Of a stretch of DNA of 64,000 nt, positions 10,326 to 21,459 are shown piece by piece (positions within the stretch are counted from its first letter, which is position 1; every line of letters starts with the position of its first letter). Source of the DNA: Spongilla lacustris (taxonomy: Eukaryota; Porifera; Demospongiae; Spongillida; Spongillidae); NCBI GenBank assembly GCA_949361645.1, contig OX442431.1, positions 7,250,653 to 7,314,652 of the forward strand, given 5' to 3'. The position numbers were made by a program, and so were the translations under genes. Below the pieces are notes generated by a model. The model was not told the DNA's origin. It made no database searches and saw only the letters and a list, made by a program, of their open reading frames with translations.

Positions 10326-12054
10326 GATGGCTACAACTGGAAGTGCAAAAGAGGGAAGTATGTAAAGAAAAGTCAAAGAAAGAAGACAAATGCTAAGGAA
10401 GAGGCTACTCTTCAATTTCCAAGGCAACATAATACACCTCCACAAGACATTGATTCACCATCCTTGCCTCAGGAACTTCCGTCTGTGAACACAAGGAACA
10501 TCATGGTTCCATTTTTGCGGCATTGCAGCAGGCACAGCATTCCCTTACCTACTTCAATCTACCCCCTTGCAATGGACATTTCTCTTTTGATGCAGACTGA
10601 ACCAGTTGAAGAGTATAGGGATGAAAAAGAGATGTGTGTAGACATCCAGCCGGTACCCAGTGTGGAGAAGGACAACGTTGAAGGAAAGCTGGATGTTATG
10701 GCTCCAACTGGAGAGGACAAGGAAGGTACTGTTGTTGAAGCAGAAAGTGAGAGACCAACAGAAATGGAAGAGCCAAACCTCCAAGGAGGGAGTACCCCAC
10801 ACCTCACAGAGGTCATCCATTCAGCTAAGACTAAGACCACATACCTGGCTGATTCCATGGAGGGAGGGAGGTGTGATCAAGGACAGCCAGAGGTCTCCAT
10901 CATCTCGAATGTTTTCAATATAACTTTGTCTTATCCCACTGATCTTAATACAACTGCAGCTATAGGAGATTATCCCTCAGAGAAAACCCAAATGGCTACA
11001 AGTGGTGTGGCTCTTGAAGAAGCTGAAAGTATGCACAAGACAAGAGAAGGAAAACCAAGTGATACTGAGCAGTGTTCTGGAGACGTGGAAGAAGTCAAAA
11101 GGCAAGGTGCTGGTGATGAGAGGCAATGTCTAGCAGAAGTGAACCAGGTGGTGAATGCTTTAACTGAGCCACGCCTCCAAACTGAGGGTACACCACACCT
11201 CCAGGAAAGCACCTATAACAGCACCAGAGTGTGTTTGATGTTCAAATATACCTCAGTGTTGGAGGTGATGTCATTGTACCCAGAGTTGAGGGTGGACCAG
11301 AGGATTGCTTAAAGGTTGTGCCAACCTTGCACCAACCTCAAGTAGCAGATATGGGAGCAGAAAGTACATGAGGTGCTCAGTGTGATGGATGTACATGTCA
11401 ATATCCCTATAGGAGGGAAGGTCACCAGTGGTGATGATGATAAGATACATCATCCCATGAAGGAAACAAACTCATTGGATGAACTTGGAGGTTTCACAAA
11501 GGTTACCGCGATGTTGTCAGTTGAGGAGAAAGCAGCAGTAAGTGAGGCTATTAGAGATGGCAGTTCCCAGAGACATGTTGACAATCCAGATCCCACTGAA
11601 CATGAAGGCATGGAGCCTGAAAGGGGATCCCACTTCACTGCACACCAACGAGTTCAATTGGCGGTGTTGGAGGGTGATACGTCGGAAGAAGACAGTGCCA
11701 AAGGAGCTTGGGGATGAAAAAGAAGAGCTGCCACCACAACCATGACCTTGCTCAGTAGCTATTGAAAAGAATGTATCCATTCATGAACCAGCCACACAAC
11801 AAACTAAGAACTTCTCCCTACTTCACAAACCTACATCACAACTGCAGCCTCATTCAGCAGCCTTAGAGCTGTCCAGTGAAGACATTCCTGTGGTGCCAGG
11901 TTCCCATGCCACTAGGACTGCTGAAGTGGCTCGGACTTCTAAGACACTTCCCAGCAAGCCAGCAGCTGCAGAAGAAGAGAAGACAATATATGGCTTTCTG
12001 AGAAGAAAAGGTGCTGTAAGGAATGTGAGCCAAAGCACAAATGACCACAAGTAA
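10326..12054 (+). pseudogene. Decayed tandem copy of the giant repeat protein gene
   Basis: The frame from 10326 begins with GDGYNWKCKRGKYVKKSQRK, matching the basic cluster near 3040 of the upstream gene. It then runs through one PSVEKDNVEGKLDVMAPTGE module and the region that in the intact gene follows 5750. It is broken at about 11210-11312 (deletion after QEST), resumes in another frame at 11373 (MDVHVNIP), and shifts again near 11625-11700. The C-terminus FLRRKGAVRN-VSQSTNDHK and its stop at 12052-12054 are conserved. Most TP repeats and four of the five 63-nt repeats are missing. Upstream (10083-10325) shows further broken coding-like sequence with in-frame stops. This is a shortened duplicate, likely non-functional unless the breaks are assembly errors. 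Confidence 0.75.
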
Positions 12055-12348
12055 GGAGGCAGTGGTTAGATGGACATGATTGGTGGGAATCATCAGTACC
12101 ATAATAGCAGTGCAGTCCTGTTTTATGATTTTTTTTTTAATGTGCCCATGGAAGATGCTGCACTTGGAAATCATGGTCTGGGTACGAGACTATCTCTTAT
12201 GCCCGAGCTTCTCAGCGTTGACAGTTTCATCAATATTCCACAAGAAATACGTACTCGTTAAAATCCAATTGTGTATAGATTTGCGTATAATGTTGTATTA
12301 CAGCAAGTCAGACAATTAAATTCATAATGCTGCATAACTCAGTTTTAG
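12055..12348. other. 3' flank of the decayed copy
   Basis: The first about 70 bases correspond to the 3' flank of the intact gene at 7207. The remainder is AT-rich and featureless up to the gap. Confidence 0.5.
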
Positions 12349-12548
12349 NNNNNNNNNNNNNNNNNNNNNNNNNNNNNNNNNNNNNNNNNNNNNNNNNNNN
12401 NNNNNNNNNNNNNNNNNNNNNNNNNNNNNNNNNNNNNNNNNNNNNNNNNNNNNNNNNNNNNNNNNNNNNNNNNNNNNNNNNNNNNNNNNNNNNNNNNNNN
12501 NNNNNNNNNNNNNNNNNNNNNNNNNNNNNNNNNNNNNNNNNNNNNNNN
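12349..12548. other. Assembly gap (200 N)
   Basis: Exactly 200 N bases, probably a gap of unknown true length. It cuts the CARD-TPR gene to its right, whose next intron runs into it. Confidence 0.99.
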
Positions 12549-12561
12549 AAAATGATTTCAC

Positions 12562-14059
12562 CTGGCTGAGAACAAAGTAATACGCATTTTAGCAGCTTCT
12601 ATTTCAAGGGGTAAACCACCATCTTTGGCCAATTGACTTGCCTTCTGTGCGTATACAATAGCATAGTCAACATCACCTCTGCTGTAGCTCCAGTCTGCCA
12701 TGTTCAGGTAAAAGAGACTCTTACGACGCAGATCCAGCTCATTGAGCAGTTCTTCAACTCTGGTGAGACAGTTTCTGGCCATACTAAGTCTGTCCTTATC
12801 CTTTGTGAAGGTAAGCTTTGTATGAGTTGTGCCAATGTAGAACCTTGACAGTTGTAGGTCTGAATAAACAACAGAATGTCCAAATCGGCAAACCTTGCAT
12901 TCTCTCGTGCTTTTTCAAAAAGATATTCAACCTCCTTTAATTTGTCTGGTGGAGATTCATCACTGAGGCATTCGGCAACCAAGGTGGCATGGCAGTAGTA
13001 TGCAAAAGACTTGTCTTCACCAGGTGCAACATCAAACAGGTAACATTTTGCCTTTTCTATATGCTTCTGTGCATTGTCGTAGTCCTTTTGGTATCGAAAG
13101 TGAAGTGATAGAAGATACTCACAACGACCCAGAAAGAAGAACTTGTTGTTACCAGTGATGGTTTGACAGACCAACTGAGCTTCTTCAATGCAGCGAATGG
13201 GAGAGTAGTCCTTGTTGGAGCGAAAGATCCAACTCAGTGCCATCTCTAGTAGCCCGATAACTCTGACATCCAGGTGTTTGCTTTTCATGCATTTATCTGC
13301 TTCATCCTTCACTTTGTCCCATTCTCCATTGTGGTAATAGCACTCAAAGCGAAGCCTTCTTTCATTGTACTTCCTCCCACTAAGAGAGCTGTCCGGTTCT
13401 AAAGGCTTGGGACCTCTGAAACAGCTTCGATAATCTTCGGATTCCAGCACTTTGTCCCTCTTAAGCGTTGCAGTGGCGCGCTCGGCTTCGGAACAATCCG
13501 ACCCTTCGGTGACTTGGCGATACAGTTCAGCGTGCTGAGGTTGCGTCATCTCTTCACGTAAGCACTGAGCAAACAGATAATGCGCCGTGGGACCTTTGGA
13601 TTCCAACAAACCAAACAGATTCACGACTGCCTCACACTTACTAGTGACTTTATAGAGAACGTTACCTTCGTCTATCGTTAGAAGTTCCTTTTCCAGTAAG
13701 TGGGGCATTAAGGATGACACGCTGGCGTTCTGCACGAAGGAGCCGAAATTTCGCGACATTAATGATCTGCATTTGGAGGATGCACTGATAATGGCACTGT
13801 CCGTGGTCAATGAAGATGACTCGCCACTCAGTAGCGAAGCGATGTACTGGTGACCGAGGTGTGTGTTTTCTCGTCTGATGCAAGACGCTATCCGTGAGTA
13901 ATGGCGACGGTCATCTACAAGCGACGATACAAAGCGGTCCTCGGCCGACTTTACGTCCGTGCAATCATTTAGATCCAGCAAGCCTTCCTCTATGAGATGA
14001 GGCAACAAACAGCGAAAATTGACGTACTTGTAATTTTCTTTGATAACATTTGATGACAT
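12562..14059 (-). CDS. CARD-CARD-TPR protein, 3' part missing, one frameshift
   Basis: The ATG at 14057-14059 is preferred over the upstream GTG at 14071. Residues about 8-80 (LLPHLIEEGLLDL, later HLGHQYIASLL) and about 95-187 (LMPHLLEKELLTIDE, then LLESKGPTAHYLFAQCLREE) have the helix pattern of caspase recruitment domains; the second is the clearer. From about 225 on, paired helices such as ERRLRFECYYHNGEWDKVKD and AYYCHATLVAECLSDE look like TPR repeats. Near 12868-12880 the frame slips: FADLDIL in one frame continues as VVYSDLQLSRFYIGTTHTK in another, as if one base were missing. The second segment ends at a donor (CAG|GTGAAA, 12562/12561) whose intron enters the gap. CARD plus TPR suggests an adaptor in apoptosis or innate immune signalling; partners are unknown. 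The slip is either an assembly error or true decay. Confidence 0.7.
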
Positions 14060-15424
14060 CAGTGCGTGCACTTTATTCTACTGACTTGTGCAGTCACTGG
14101 ACTTGTGTAATATGTAGTAGACTGGTGCTGTACGTAGACTTCTCTACCGATCCATTGTTTTTCTTTTTCTTCCTTATCGAGGCCTTGACATCAATACAAA
14201 AGCACTATAATTATTATATATAAGACAATGTCGGCCGACGGGATTGCCCGGATATGTTTAGATATGATATCATTGACTCCTCGTGACAAACAGTTATATA
14301 TGCCTCTGTTTTATATGCATTATCAACGTACGTAGGTCTATTGATAATAATAACTCGGTTAACTAGCCTTTCTTGACCCGTCGTAGATAGATTTGAGATG
14401 ATTTTCAATTCACCCTTGCCAAAGTACGTTTGGAACATTTGGGAGTAGCACTTAGACGTTTTCTCATGTATAATTGGTCATCACCTGCTTAATTCAACTA
14501 GGGGAAGGATCACGTTAAATATATTTGCATTTGGTGTTAACTGAACTAATTAAATCACAAAACCCTCAAAAATGATACAGGAGTGCATGTTGTAATCTCA
14601 TATGGCTATAATTTATTCATAGCCACGGGCAAACGGCAATGTACATGCACATGCAGATGGAATGCCGTGTATCAGTAGTGTTCACAGCTATATGAATAAA
14701 TTATCGCCCGAAAAGGCTTGCATACTGATTAACCGCTTATTTAGATTTTGTATTCACTCGGCCCGACCAAATCAGGCAAATGATCGCATTGCAAAGATAA
14801 AGACGGCCGGCGATAAGAAATCAAGTTATACATGTATATACATATTGTATAGTGCACTCGTAGATATAACACATATTATGTAATTTAAAGTTAATATAGT
14901 GCCTAGCTGAAACGATCCGCACTACCGTCCGACACGAGATTTTCGATACATCTTCGCAATTTCGGTAAGATTAGGGGCCGCAATTTGGTAACAAAATGAA
15001 TCTGTAAAAAATTGACTGATTGGCCTTCTGACAACGTATATACTAATATAGTAATATATGTTGTCATCAACTGTCCCCAATGCTGGATCACTTTGGATTG
15101 TGGCATCTTGCGCTAGGATCGCATCTTGAAACTGCATATCTTCACATTCTTCAGCATTGGTATACAGTCCTCTCATCACGCTCATCATGCAGTATGCACA
15201 ATCGTCATCGTCAGATTGGTCATCGCTACAGATATCAATAGTGAATAGACTCTTTACTGCTTCTGCTGTACTCGTTTCTGTCTTTGCATTAACTAGATCA
15301 GTGGATTGGACTCGAGGAGTAAAATTTGGCAAAGACCAGCGTATCAATATCACTCGGTCATTGCGTAAGTCATCATTACGTCATTACGTAAGTCATCATT
15401 ACGTCATTACGTCTATTCCTGGCA
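14060..15424. other. Intergenic DNA with one unassigned ORF
   Basis: This is AT-rich DNA upstream of the CARD gene. On the - strand 14922-15353 holds a 143-codon ORF with an acidic patch (SDDQSDDDDCAYC) and no recognised domain; it could be an exon or chance. At 15365-15415 a short direct repeat containing CATTACGTCATTACGT occurs. Nothing else is supported. Confidence 0.4.
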
Positions 15425-15425
15425 G

Positions 15426-15459
<34 letters not shown>

Positions 15460-15597
15460 ATAATGCCCGGGGCCCCATAATGCCCGGGGCCCCATAATGC
15501 CCGGGGCCCCATAATGCCTGGGGCCCCATAATGCCCGGGGCCCCATAATGCCCGGGGCCCCATAATGCCCGGGGCCCCATAATGCCCGGGGCCCTAT
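15425..15597. repeat. Poly-G run followed by a palindromic 17-nt tandem array
   Basis: About 32 G bases are followed by eight copies of a 17-base unit ATAATGCCCGGGGCCCC. Each unit contains the self-complementary CCCGGGGCCCC-like core, so each strand can form hairpins. There are no unique spacers, so it is not a CRISPR array. Confidence 0.9.
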
Positions 15598-16387
15598 GCA
15601 GTCCTATGGGTAATCCATGAAAATGGCAGGGTGGGAAGTCTGGAGCTGCCTGAGCGTGACAGTACCACATGTCTCGGTCCCGTACTGTTCGCAGCAATTC
15701 CTAAACTATCTTCATTATAGCATGTGGCTGTAGTTATAGTATGGCATATTTAGCTTCTAACGTTCGCTTGCGTGTACAAGTATAAACAGAAATCATTAGC
15801 AACAATTCAGTTACAAAATGCCCTCGTTTTGTATGACCCTTCCCTCAGGGCCGCCTCTGATATGTTGTGTCTATAGTTAGTGTCAGTTGAGGAGATCTTG
15901 GCCTTCTGCAAATATTACAGTTGATCTGTTTAAATTTTCATAAGTTTTAGTCAGAAATTTTGGAATTGTTTTCTGGGCGACAGAATCAGTATCCTGCGTG
16001 TAGGCAAACATTTTTCATTGCCGAAAGTGCTGCTAATAAATCAGTGCCTTAATAGAACAGCTTGCGCGGTAAATAGCAAATAAAAATAAAGCGAAAATCA
16101 TCCTCGTATTCTGTCCATACATTTATACCGGTATCTATCTATGGTAATGCAATGATAAAGTATTAACATATTCACCCAAACACTGATCACTCGATAAAAG
16201 AACGGTTTGCGTCATGTCACGGTTTCAACTGCTGCATGCATGTCATGTTTTTATTTTTTTTATTTTTTATTTTAATCTTGCCTAATGCATTTCTAGTACC
16301 GCACATGCCTGAGGTCATAGTACCAAAACTATAGCCTGTTTTAATAAATAGGGCAATAGTGCAAAGCACCGGCAGAGTTGCGGGATC
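15598..16387. other. Upstream region of GGT copy A
   Basis: Unique AT-rich sequence without recognisable genes; it should hold the promoter and 5' UTR of GGT copy A. No TATA box was convincing. Confidence 0.4.
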
Positions 16388-19300
16388 ATGTGGAACAGGA
16401 AGCGTTTGGCGATCGCTGTTACCATGAGCTTGCTGATCGCTGTGATAGCGATCGGTTTGAGCCTCGGATTAGGTTTGGGGATCGGCCTTAGGCAAAAAAC
16501 CCAGTCGGCGACGTCGACACCTTTCCGACACGCAGCGGTAGCAGCCGACGCGGCAGTATGCTCCCAGGTCGGGGTGGACATACTGAAGAAGAACGGGTCT
16601 GCGGTGGATGCCGCCATCGCCAGCCTGTTCTGCGTAGGCGTGGTCAACCTCCACTCCACAGGGATAGGAGGGGGCGGGTTCATGGTGTACTACAACGCTA
16701 CCAGCGGGAAATCGACGTTCATCGACTACAGAGAAGTGGCTCCTGGAGCAGCAACGGTCAACATGTTTAACAACGCTTCGTCGTTAAGAGGTATAGCCGA
16801 CATTTGACTAGAGTATATATTTTTATTATATGCAACTAATAAATACACTGCATATATAATAATATTATTATATAATTATAATATGTATATATATATATTA
16901 CATTGACCTGGTTACTGCTGAGGGGGGGAAATAACAAAACCACGCACATTGTTGACAGCCAGATTAATTTCTTTTTAAAATGTGGCTGACCTTGGTGAAT
17001 GCATGGGTTCACTTTGTTGTCCATGATATCGATCGTTGCAGTTTTCTCACATTCTGTACACCTGGTATAAACTGCTGAGTATTATGTAACCCGGCCTATA
17101 CATATTAAATGCTCCTGCATTACCCTTGGGGAATGTTTGTTCTCCAAGGGTAATGGCATAGCGATGCCTGCATGCACTCTGAAGCTGTACACAACTGCAC
17201 TCGACCATTTGTATTGCACAGCATCAGAGCATCGTTATATACACACGTTCCCCAAACATACTTGCACAGATAGAAATTAAGGGTGCATGTCTAGAAGTCC
17301 CTATCAATATATGAGAACTTGAATTCCCTAGCTTCCTGCCAAGGTGAATAGAAGCCAGGAAATGGTGCAGTTTGCATTGACATGGTGCATGGACCTACAT
17401 TGTTCTCAGCATGCACACACATAAGGGGAGTTCCTTCATATTGATTAAAAAAATCTTGCTATGGCTTCTCTGGCTGAGTTTATGGTATAACTGTTCTATG
17501 TGCTAGTGGCTAGGGGCATGATTGTTCTATGTAGGGGTATATGATTATTCTATGCACTAGGGTATGACTGTATTTGTGTGTAGGTGGCCTTGCAATTGGA
17601 GTACCTGGAGAGGTTAAGGGACTGGAGGAAGCCTGGAGGATGTTTGGTCGTTTACCTTGGGCAGAGTTGGTCCAACCTTCCATTGAGATAGCAAGGAATG
17701 GTTTCAAAGTTTCAGATACGATTCTTGGTGCCATTGCATCTGAATACAGTCATATAACTTCAGGGAGATATCCAATGATCCAGTAAGAATTTTAATTGAT
17801 TGTAATGTTTTAAAAAATGTTTGCACACTGACAAGTACGTCGAAGTGGCATACAAGTGCCTTATGTGAATGCTGCATACTTATGTCATGCAATGCTACAT
17901 ACATCAATGCTGCATGTCGATACACAGATCTATTGCAAACATGCTACATTACTACAAATGCCACTTTTCAAGTATAATACTTGATGCTTGTTAGTGTTAG
18001 TGTTAGTGTTAGTGTTAGTGTTAGTGTTAGTGTTAGTGTTAGTGTTTTATATGGTCCACTCATTATCACAGAGAGCTGTTAGCCCCAAACAACCAGCCAC
18101 TTAAACAGGGAGATGTCCTCAAACAGCCTCTTCTGGCTGATACCTTGGCCAATATTTCTCTGTTTGGTTCAAACTACTTCTACAACAGCTCATTCACCTC
18201 AGATATGGTGCATGAACTCCGACAAGATTATGGAAGCATCCTGACTGTGGAAGACTTCCTTAATTACACTGTACAAGTGAGGGGCATCCTCACCTCCCAG
18301 TTCAATGGACTGCAGGTACTAGGTGCCTCTCCACCTTCCAGTGGGGCTGTGGTGGCACTGGTGCTCAACATACTAGAGGGTGAGGTGCTACCTGACACCT
18401 CCCATGGGTGCTGTGATGTATGTTATTATTTCTCTATAGGATATAACTTCACAAGTCAAGATTTTGGTGGGCTGAGTTATCATCGGATAGTTGAGGCATT
18501 CAAGTTTGCTTATGCCCAGAGAATGCGGCTAGGAGACCCTGCCTTCAATAGCAGCGTACAACAGGTACTTGGAGTTGTGTGTACACAAGCCATGGTTCAC
18601 TGACTGTCCTGTGAAGGTTGTCCAGTACATGTTGAACACCAGTGTGGCTGTGATGATGAGGTCGATGATCACATATAACACTACCCATGATCCTACCTAC
18701 TATGAGCCGCCAGAAGGGTTCTCTCCACTTTCTCCTACTGGAACCAGCCATCTTTCTGTTCTTGCCCCCAATGGAGATGCTGTATCAGCTACTAGCACTA
18801 TTAACAATTAGTAAGCAGACCACACCCTTTGTGAAGTGTGGTAAATTATTTGCCCTGCTTTAGTTTTGGAAGCCTCATCTGTTCCAAAAAGAGTGGGATC
18901 ATCTTCAATGATGAGATGGATGACTTTGGTACTCCCAGTAAGGTGTGCTCCACCTGCCTGCCTCCCAACTACATCCAACCTGGCAAGAGGCCCCAGTCTT
19001 CAATGTCCCCTACCATCATGCTGGATAAGGATGGGAAAGTGAAGATGGTGGTTGGGGCATCAGGAGGGTCAATGATTCCTACTGCAGTCCTTCAGGTAAG
19101 GCCACAGTGTGTGGAGTGAGCCTCCCTCACTGCTCTGTTCCCTACAGGTTATATTGGATGTCCTGCGGTTCAACAAGACACTCTCTGATGCCATTGCCTA
19201 TCCAAGGCTGTATCACCAGCTCATCCCTAATAATGTTACAGTGGAATCAAACTTCCCCCTTGAATACCAGCAAGCATTGATCAGCAGAGGCCATGTAGTG

Positions 19301-19405
19301 GTGAATAGTTCAAACTATGCTGTTGTGCAAGGTATTGAAGTGATAGATGGACTGATATATGCAACTTCAGACCCGAGGAAAGGAGGGGCTCCAGCAGGAT
19401 ATTGA
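16388..19405 (+). CDS. GGT: Gamma-glutamyltransferase, copy A
   Basis: Exons 16388-16790, 17584-17782, 18072-18379, 18440-18564, 18617-18810, 18864-19095 and 19148-19405 join in frame to 572 residues. GGT is a type II membrane ectoenzyme that removes the gamma-glutamyl group of glutathione and self-cleaves. A membrane anchor lies at about 8-36 (LLIAVIAIGLSLGLGLGIGL). The nucleophile Thr is about residue 388 in PTGTSHLS. Other family signatures are [23 protein letters not shown] and the ending KGGAPAGY. Intron 1 is 793 bp with a normal GT donor (AGAG|GTATAG), and intron 2 is 289 bp. Exon 2 (GLAIGVPGEVKGLEEAW) is clearly diverged from copies B-D, while exons 3-7 and their introns are nearly identical to theirs, so the gene is a mosaic. 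Tail-to-tail with copy B. Confidence 0.92.
17990..18045. repeat. (TTAGTG)n hexamer array in GGT-A intron 2
   Basis: About nine copies of TTAGTG, one base away from the animal telomere repeat TTAGGG, lie 26 bases before the acceptor of exon 3. Confidence 0.9.
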
Positions 19406-19910
19406 ATGTGAAAGACTAACTGCTGAAACTTAGAAAACTCAGACAACAGAGTTTTCTAAGTGTAGACAATAACAGAATCATGTTTTGATAGTTGTATTTA
19501 TATCTGTAAGAAATCATTAACTTCTTTATTTGCTGCTAACTGCATGTAGGCCATTAAAAATAGAACACTTCTCAGTAGATAAATACAGTACCCATTTTTC
19601 ATTACGGGTGCATTTTTACATGTAGCTTCAAGCCACGGCAATAATGGAATCATCAGAGTTACATATCCATTTAATTCTTGGACATCTAATTGATGAAATT
19701 TTTATGACAAATTCCTACCATTGGCACCAATGTACATTTATGCTGATGAACCAAGTTGATGCCTTATACATCACCCAAGACAATGCATGACACAATTCAA
19801 AGAAAAAGACAATACTTGTCTGTTGGTATATAACTTGACATAGACATAAACTCATCCAGCTAGGACCAGCATATCAGCATATATGTCTATACTCTGCAGA
19901 ACCAACTGAA
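19406..19910. repeat. 3' flank of GGT-A, one arm of an inverted duplication
   Basis: Sequence at about 19758-19910 (AATGCATGACACAATTCAAA, then ACTCATCCAGCTAGGACC) reappears as reverse complement beside GGT-B at about 21185-21325 and, more diverged, beside GGT-C at about 35163-35300. The part just after the stop also matches the fragment at 34280-34640. The duplication unit therefore included several hundred bases of 3' flank. Confidence 0.75.
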
Positions 19911-20678
19911 GTGTCGCAACGCTTTTATATGAATATAATTCCTTAATGGGATTTTCACTCTAAATGAATTTATGAATATGCAGTGATTAAGGTAGGCAAA
20001 TATGAATTGCATTATTAAAAATTGATTACCTTTACATAAAATAAAATAACTTGCAATTAATTAATGTAACACAATATGTACTACAACTTTTTTAATTAAG
20101 TGCGAGATTTATAAACTGCAGATAAACTTCGATGGCAGCTTGAAAATGTATGAAATTTCATTGGCGTTTTACTAGTTCATATTCAAAATAAATAATCAAA
20201 CTTGAAAATGCTAAAAGACCACTACAATTTAATGAACTTTGAGTTTAATAACTCACCACTACATAATGGTATTTCCTACTTCCTTTAATAATTAGTAGTG
20301 GTGATTAAAATTTAAACCTTAGTCACTTTAACTTTAATAACTTACAAGCAAGTTATGGTCTTAAATGATAATAACTCACTATTGAACTCAGTAACTTGAA
20401 GTCAATGCTGTTCACTGCATATTCAGATCTTCTATTACTTATTAATGGTTATTTAAATCAATCATCTCTAACCTTAATCTTGAATAATTTTCGTAATCGA
20501 GTGGTTTGAATATTTTGATAATCAAGGTTTTGATATATTTACTTAACTGCTTAGAATCTAATTGAACTGGTAGTATTTGCCTAAGCACTGTAACATGCGG
20601 TCAAAAAAGCCAATAGTTAGTTAACTTTAATCCTGAGCTATAGTGATTTAAATGCATTGCATTCATTTGTGGGCACCC
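19911..20678. mobile_element. AT-rich non-autonomous repeat element, copy 1
   Basis: It begins GTGTCGCAACGC and ends TTTGTGGGCACC. Interior stretches such as CTAAATGAATTTA and TTAGGTAGGCAAATA-like sequence match the element in the AP beta gene at 52985-53658 in order and orientation. The left end has lost about 11 bases relative to that copy, so its terminal inverted repeat is damaged. No ORF. Confidence 0.6.
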
Positions 20679-20688
20679 GGTATAGTAT

Positions 20689-20853
20689 AGTGGCACCACA
20701 ATGTGAGGACACCAAACAGCATGCACTGACAGCCCCTTTGAAGAAACTCGACAGTATGGTGTTCATGCAGGGCAGCCGAGCATCATACTGTCGTGTTTCT
20801 TCAAAAGGGCTGTCAGTGCATGCTGTTTAGTGTCCTCACATTGTGGGGCCACT
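20689..20853. mobile_element. Short foldback element (70-bp arms)
   Basis: The arms 20689-20758 and 20784-20853 are reverse complements with few mismatches, around a 25-base loop. The arm end TTTAGTGTCCTCACATTGTGG occurs again near 35128-35150, so the sequence is dispersed. It abuts the right end of the AT-rich repeat. Confidence 0.7.
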
Positions 20854-21459
20854 ACTATATGTGTTGTTGGTAACTGAGTAGTAGTAGCAATGCTGTTGCA
20901 AGGCTTCTGATCTGGAGGAATCTAGGGGGGAGAGGGATGAGGGTGGGAAGTAGCCCCACCCCTTATGCCAGCTTGGGGGGGGGTGGGACATGAAGTCCCC
21001 CCTTTTCCCTTTCTACCCTAGAAGTCACAGACTATGATAGTCTGGAGAAAGAAAGAAGAATAAAAAAAGAATCACCAACCAAGTGTGTCCTCGCACGCCA
21101 CGTGGTATTTCTTCTATCAGACTGCACATGCGTTAGGTACCTCCCACATTAACCTAGGTTAACTTGTTAACCTTCATTTAATTCAGTTGTTTCTGCAAAG
21201 TATAGACATATATGCTGTGATATGCTGGCCATAGCTGGATGAGTTTGTCAAGTTATATACCAACAGACAAGTATAATCTTTTATTTGAATTTTGTCATGC
21301 ATTGTCTTGGGTGATGTATGAAAGTGGATATATATGAAATCACACATTTGATGTAACTAATATTATAATCAAATTGCCCTCCACTCTAAGGTGCATAATG
21401 TGTGCATGCATGATACACCATCAATAATAACTATGAGAGGTCCTCCATTGCTTTCATAT
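20854..21459. other. Spacer and 3' flank of GGT-B
   Basis: G-rich unique sequence to about 21060, then from about 21185 the reverse complement of the 3' flank of GGT-A. No gene. Confidence 0.5.

Noticed and set aside
15458..15597. CRISPR-like spacing in the 17-nt array
   Set aside because: Units are contiguous with no unique spacers, and the sequence is from an animal nuclear genome.
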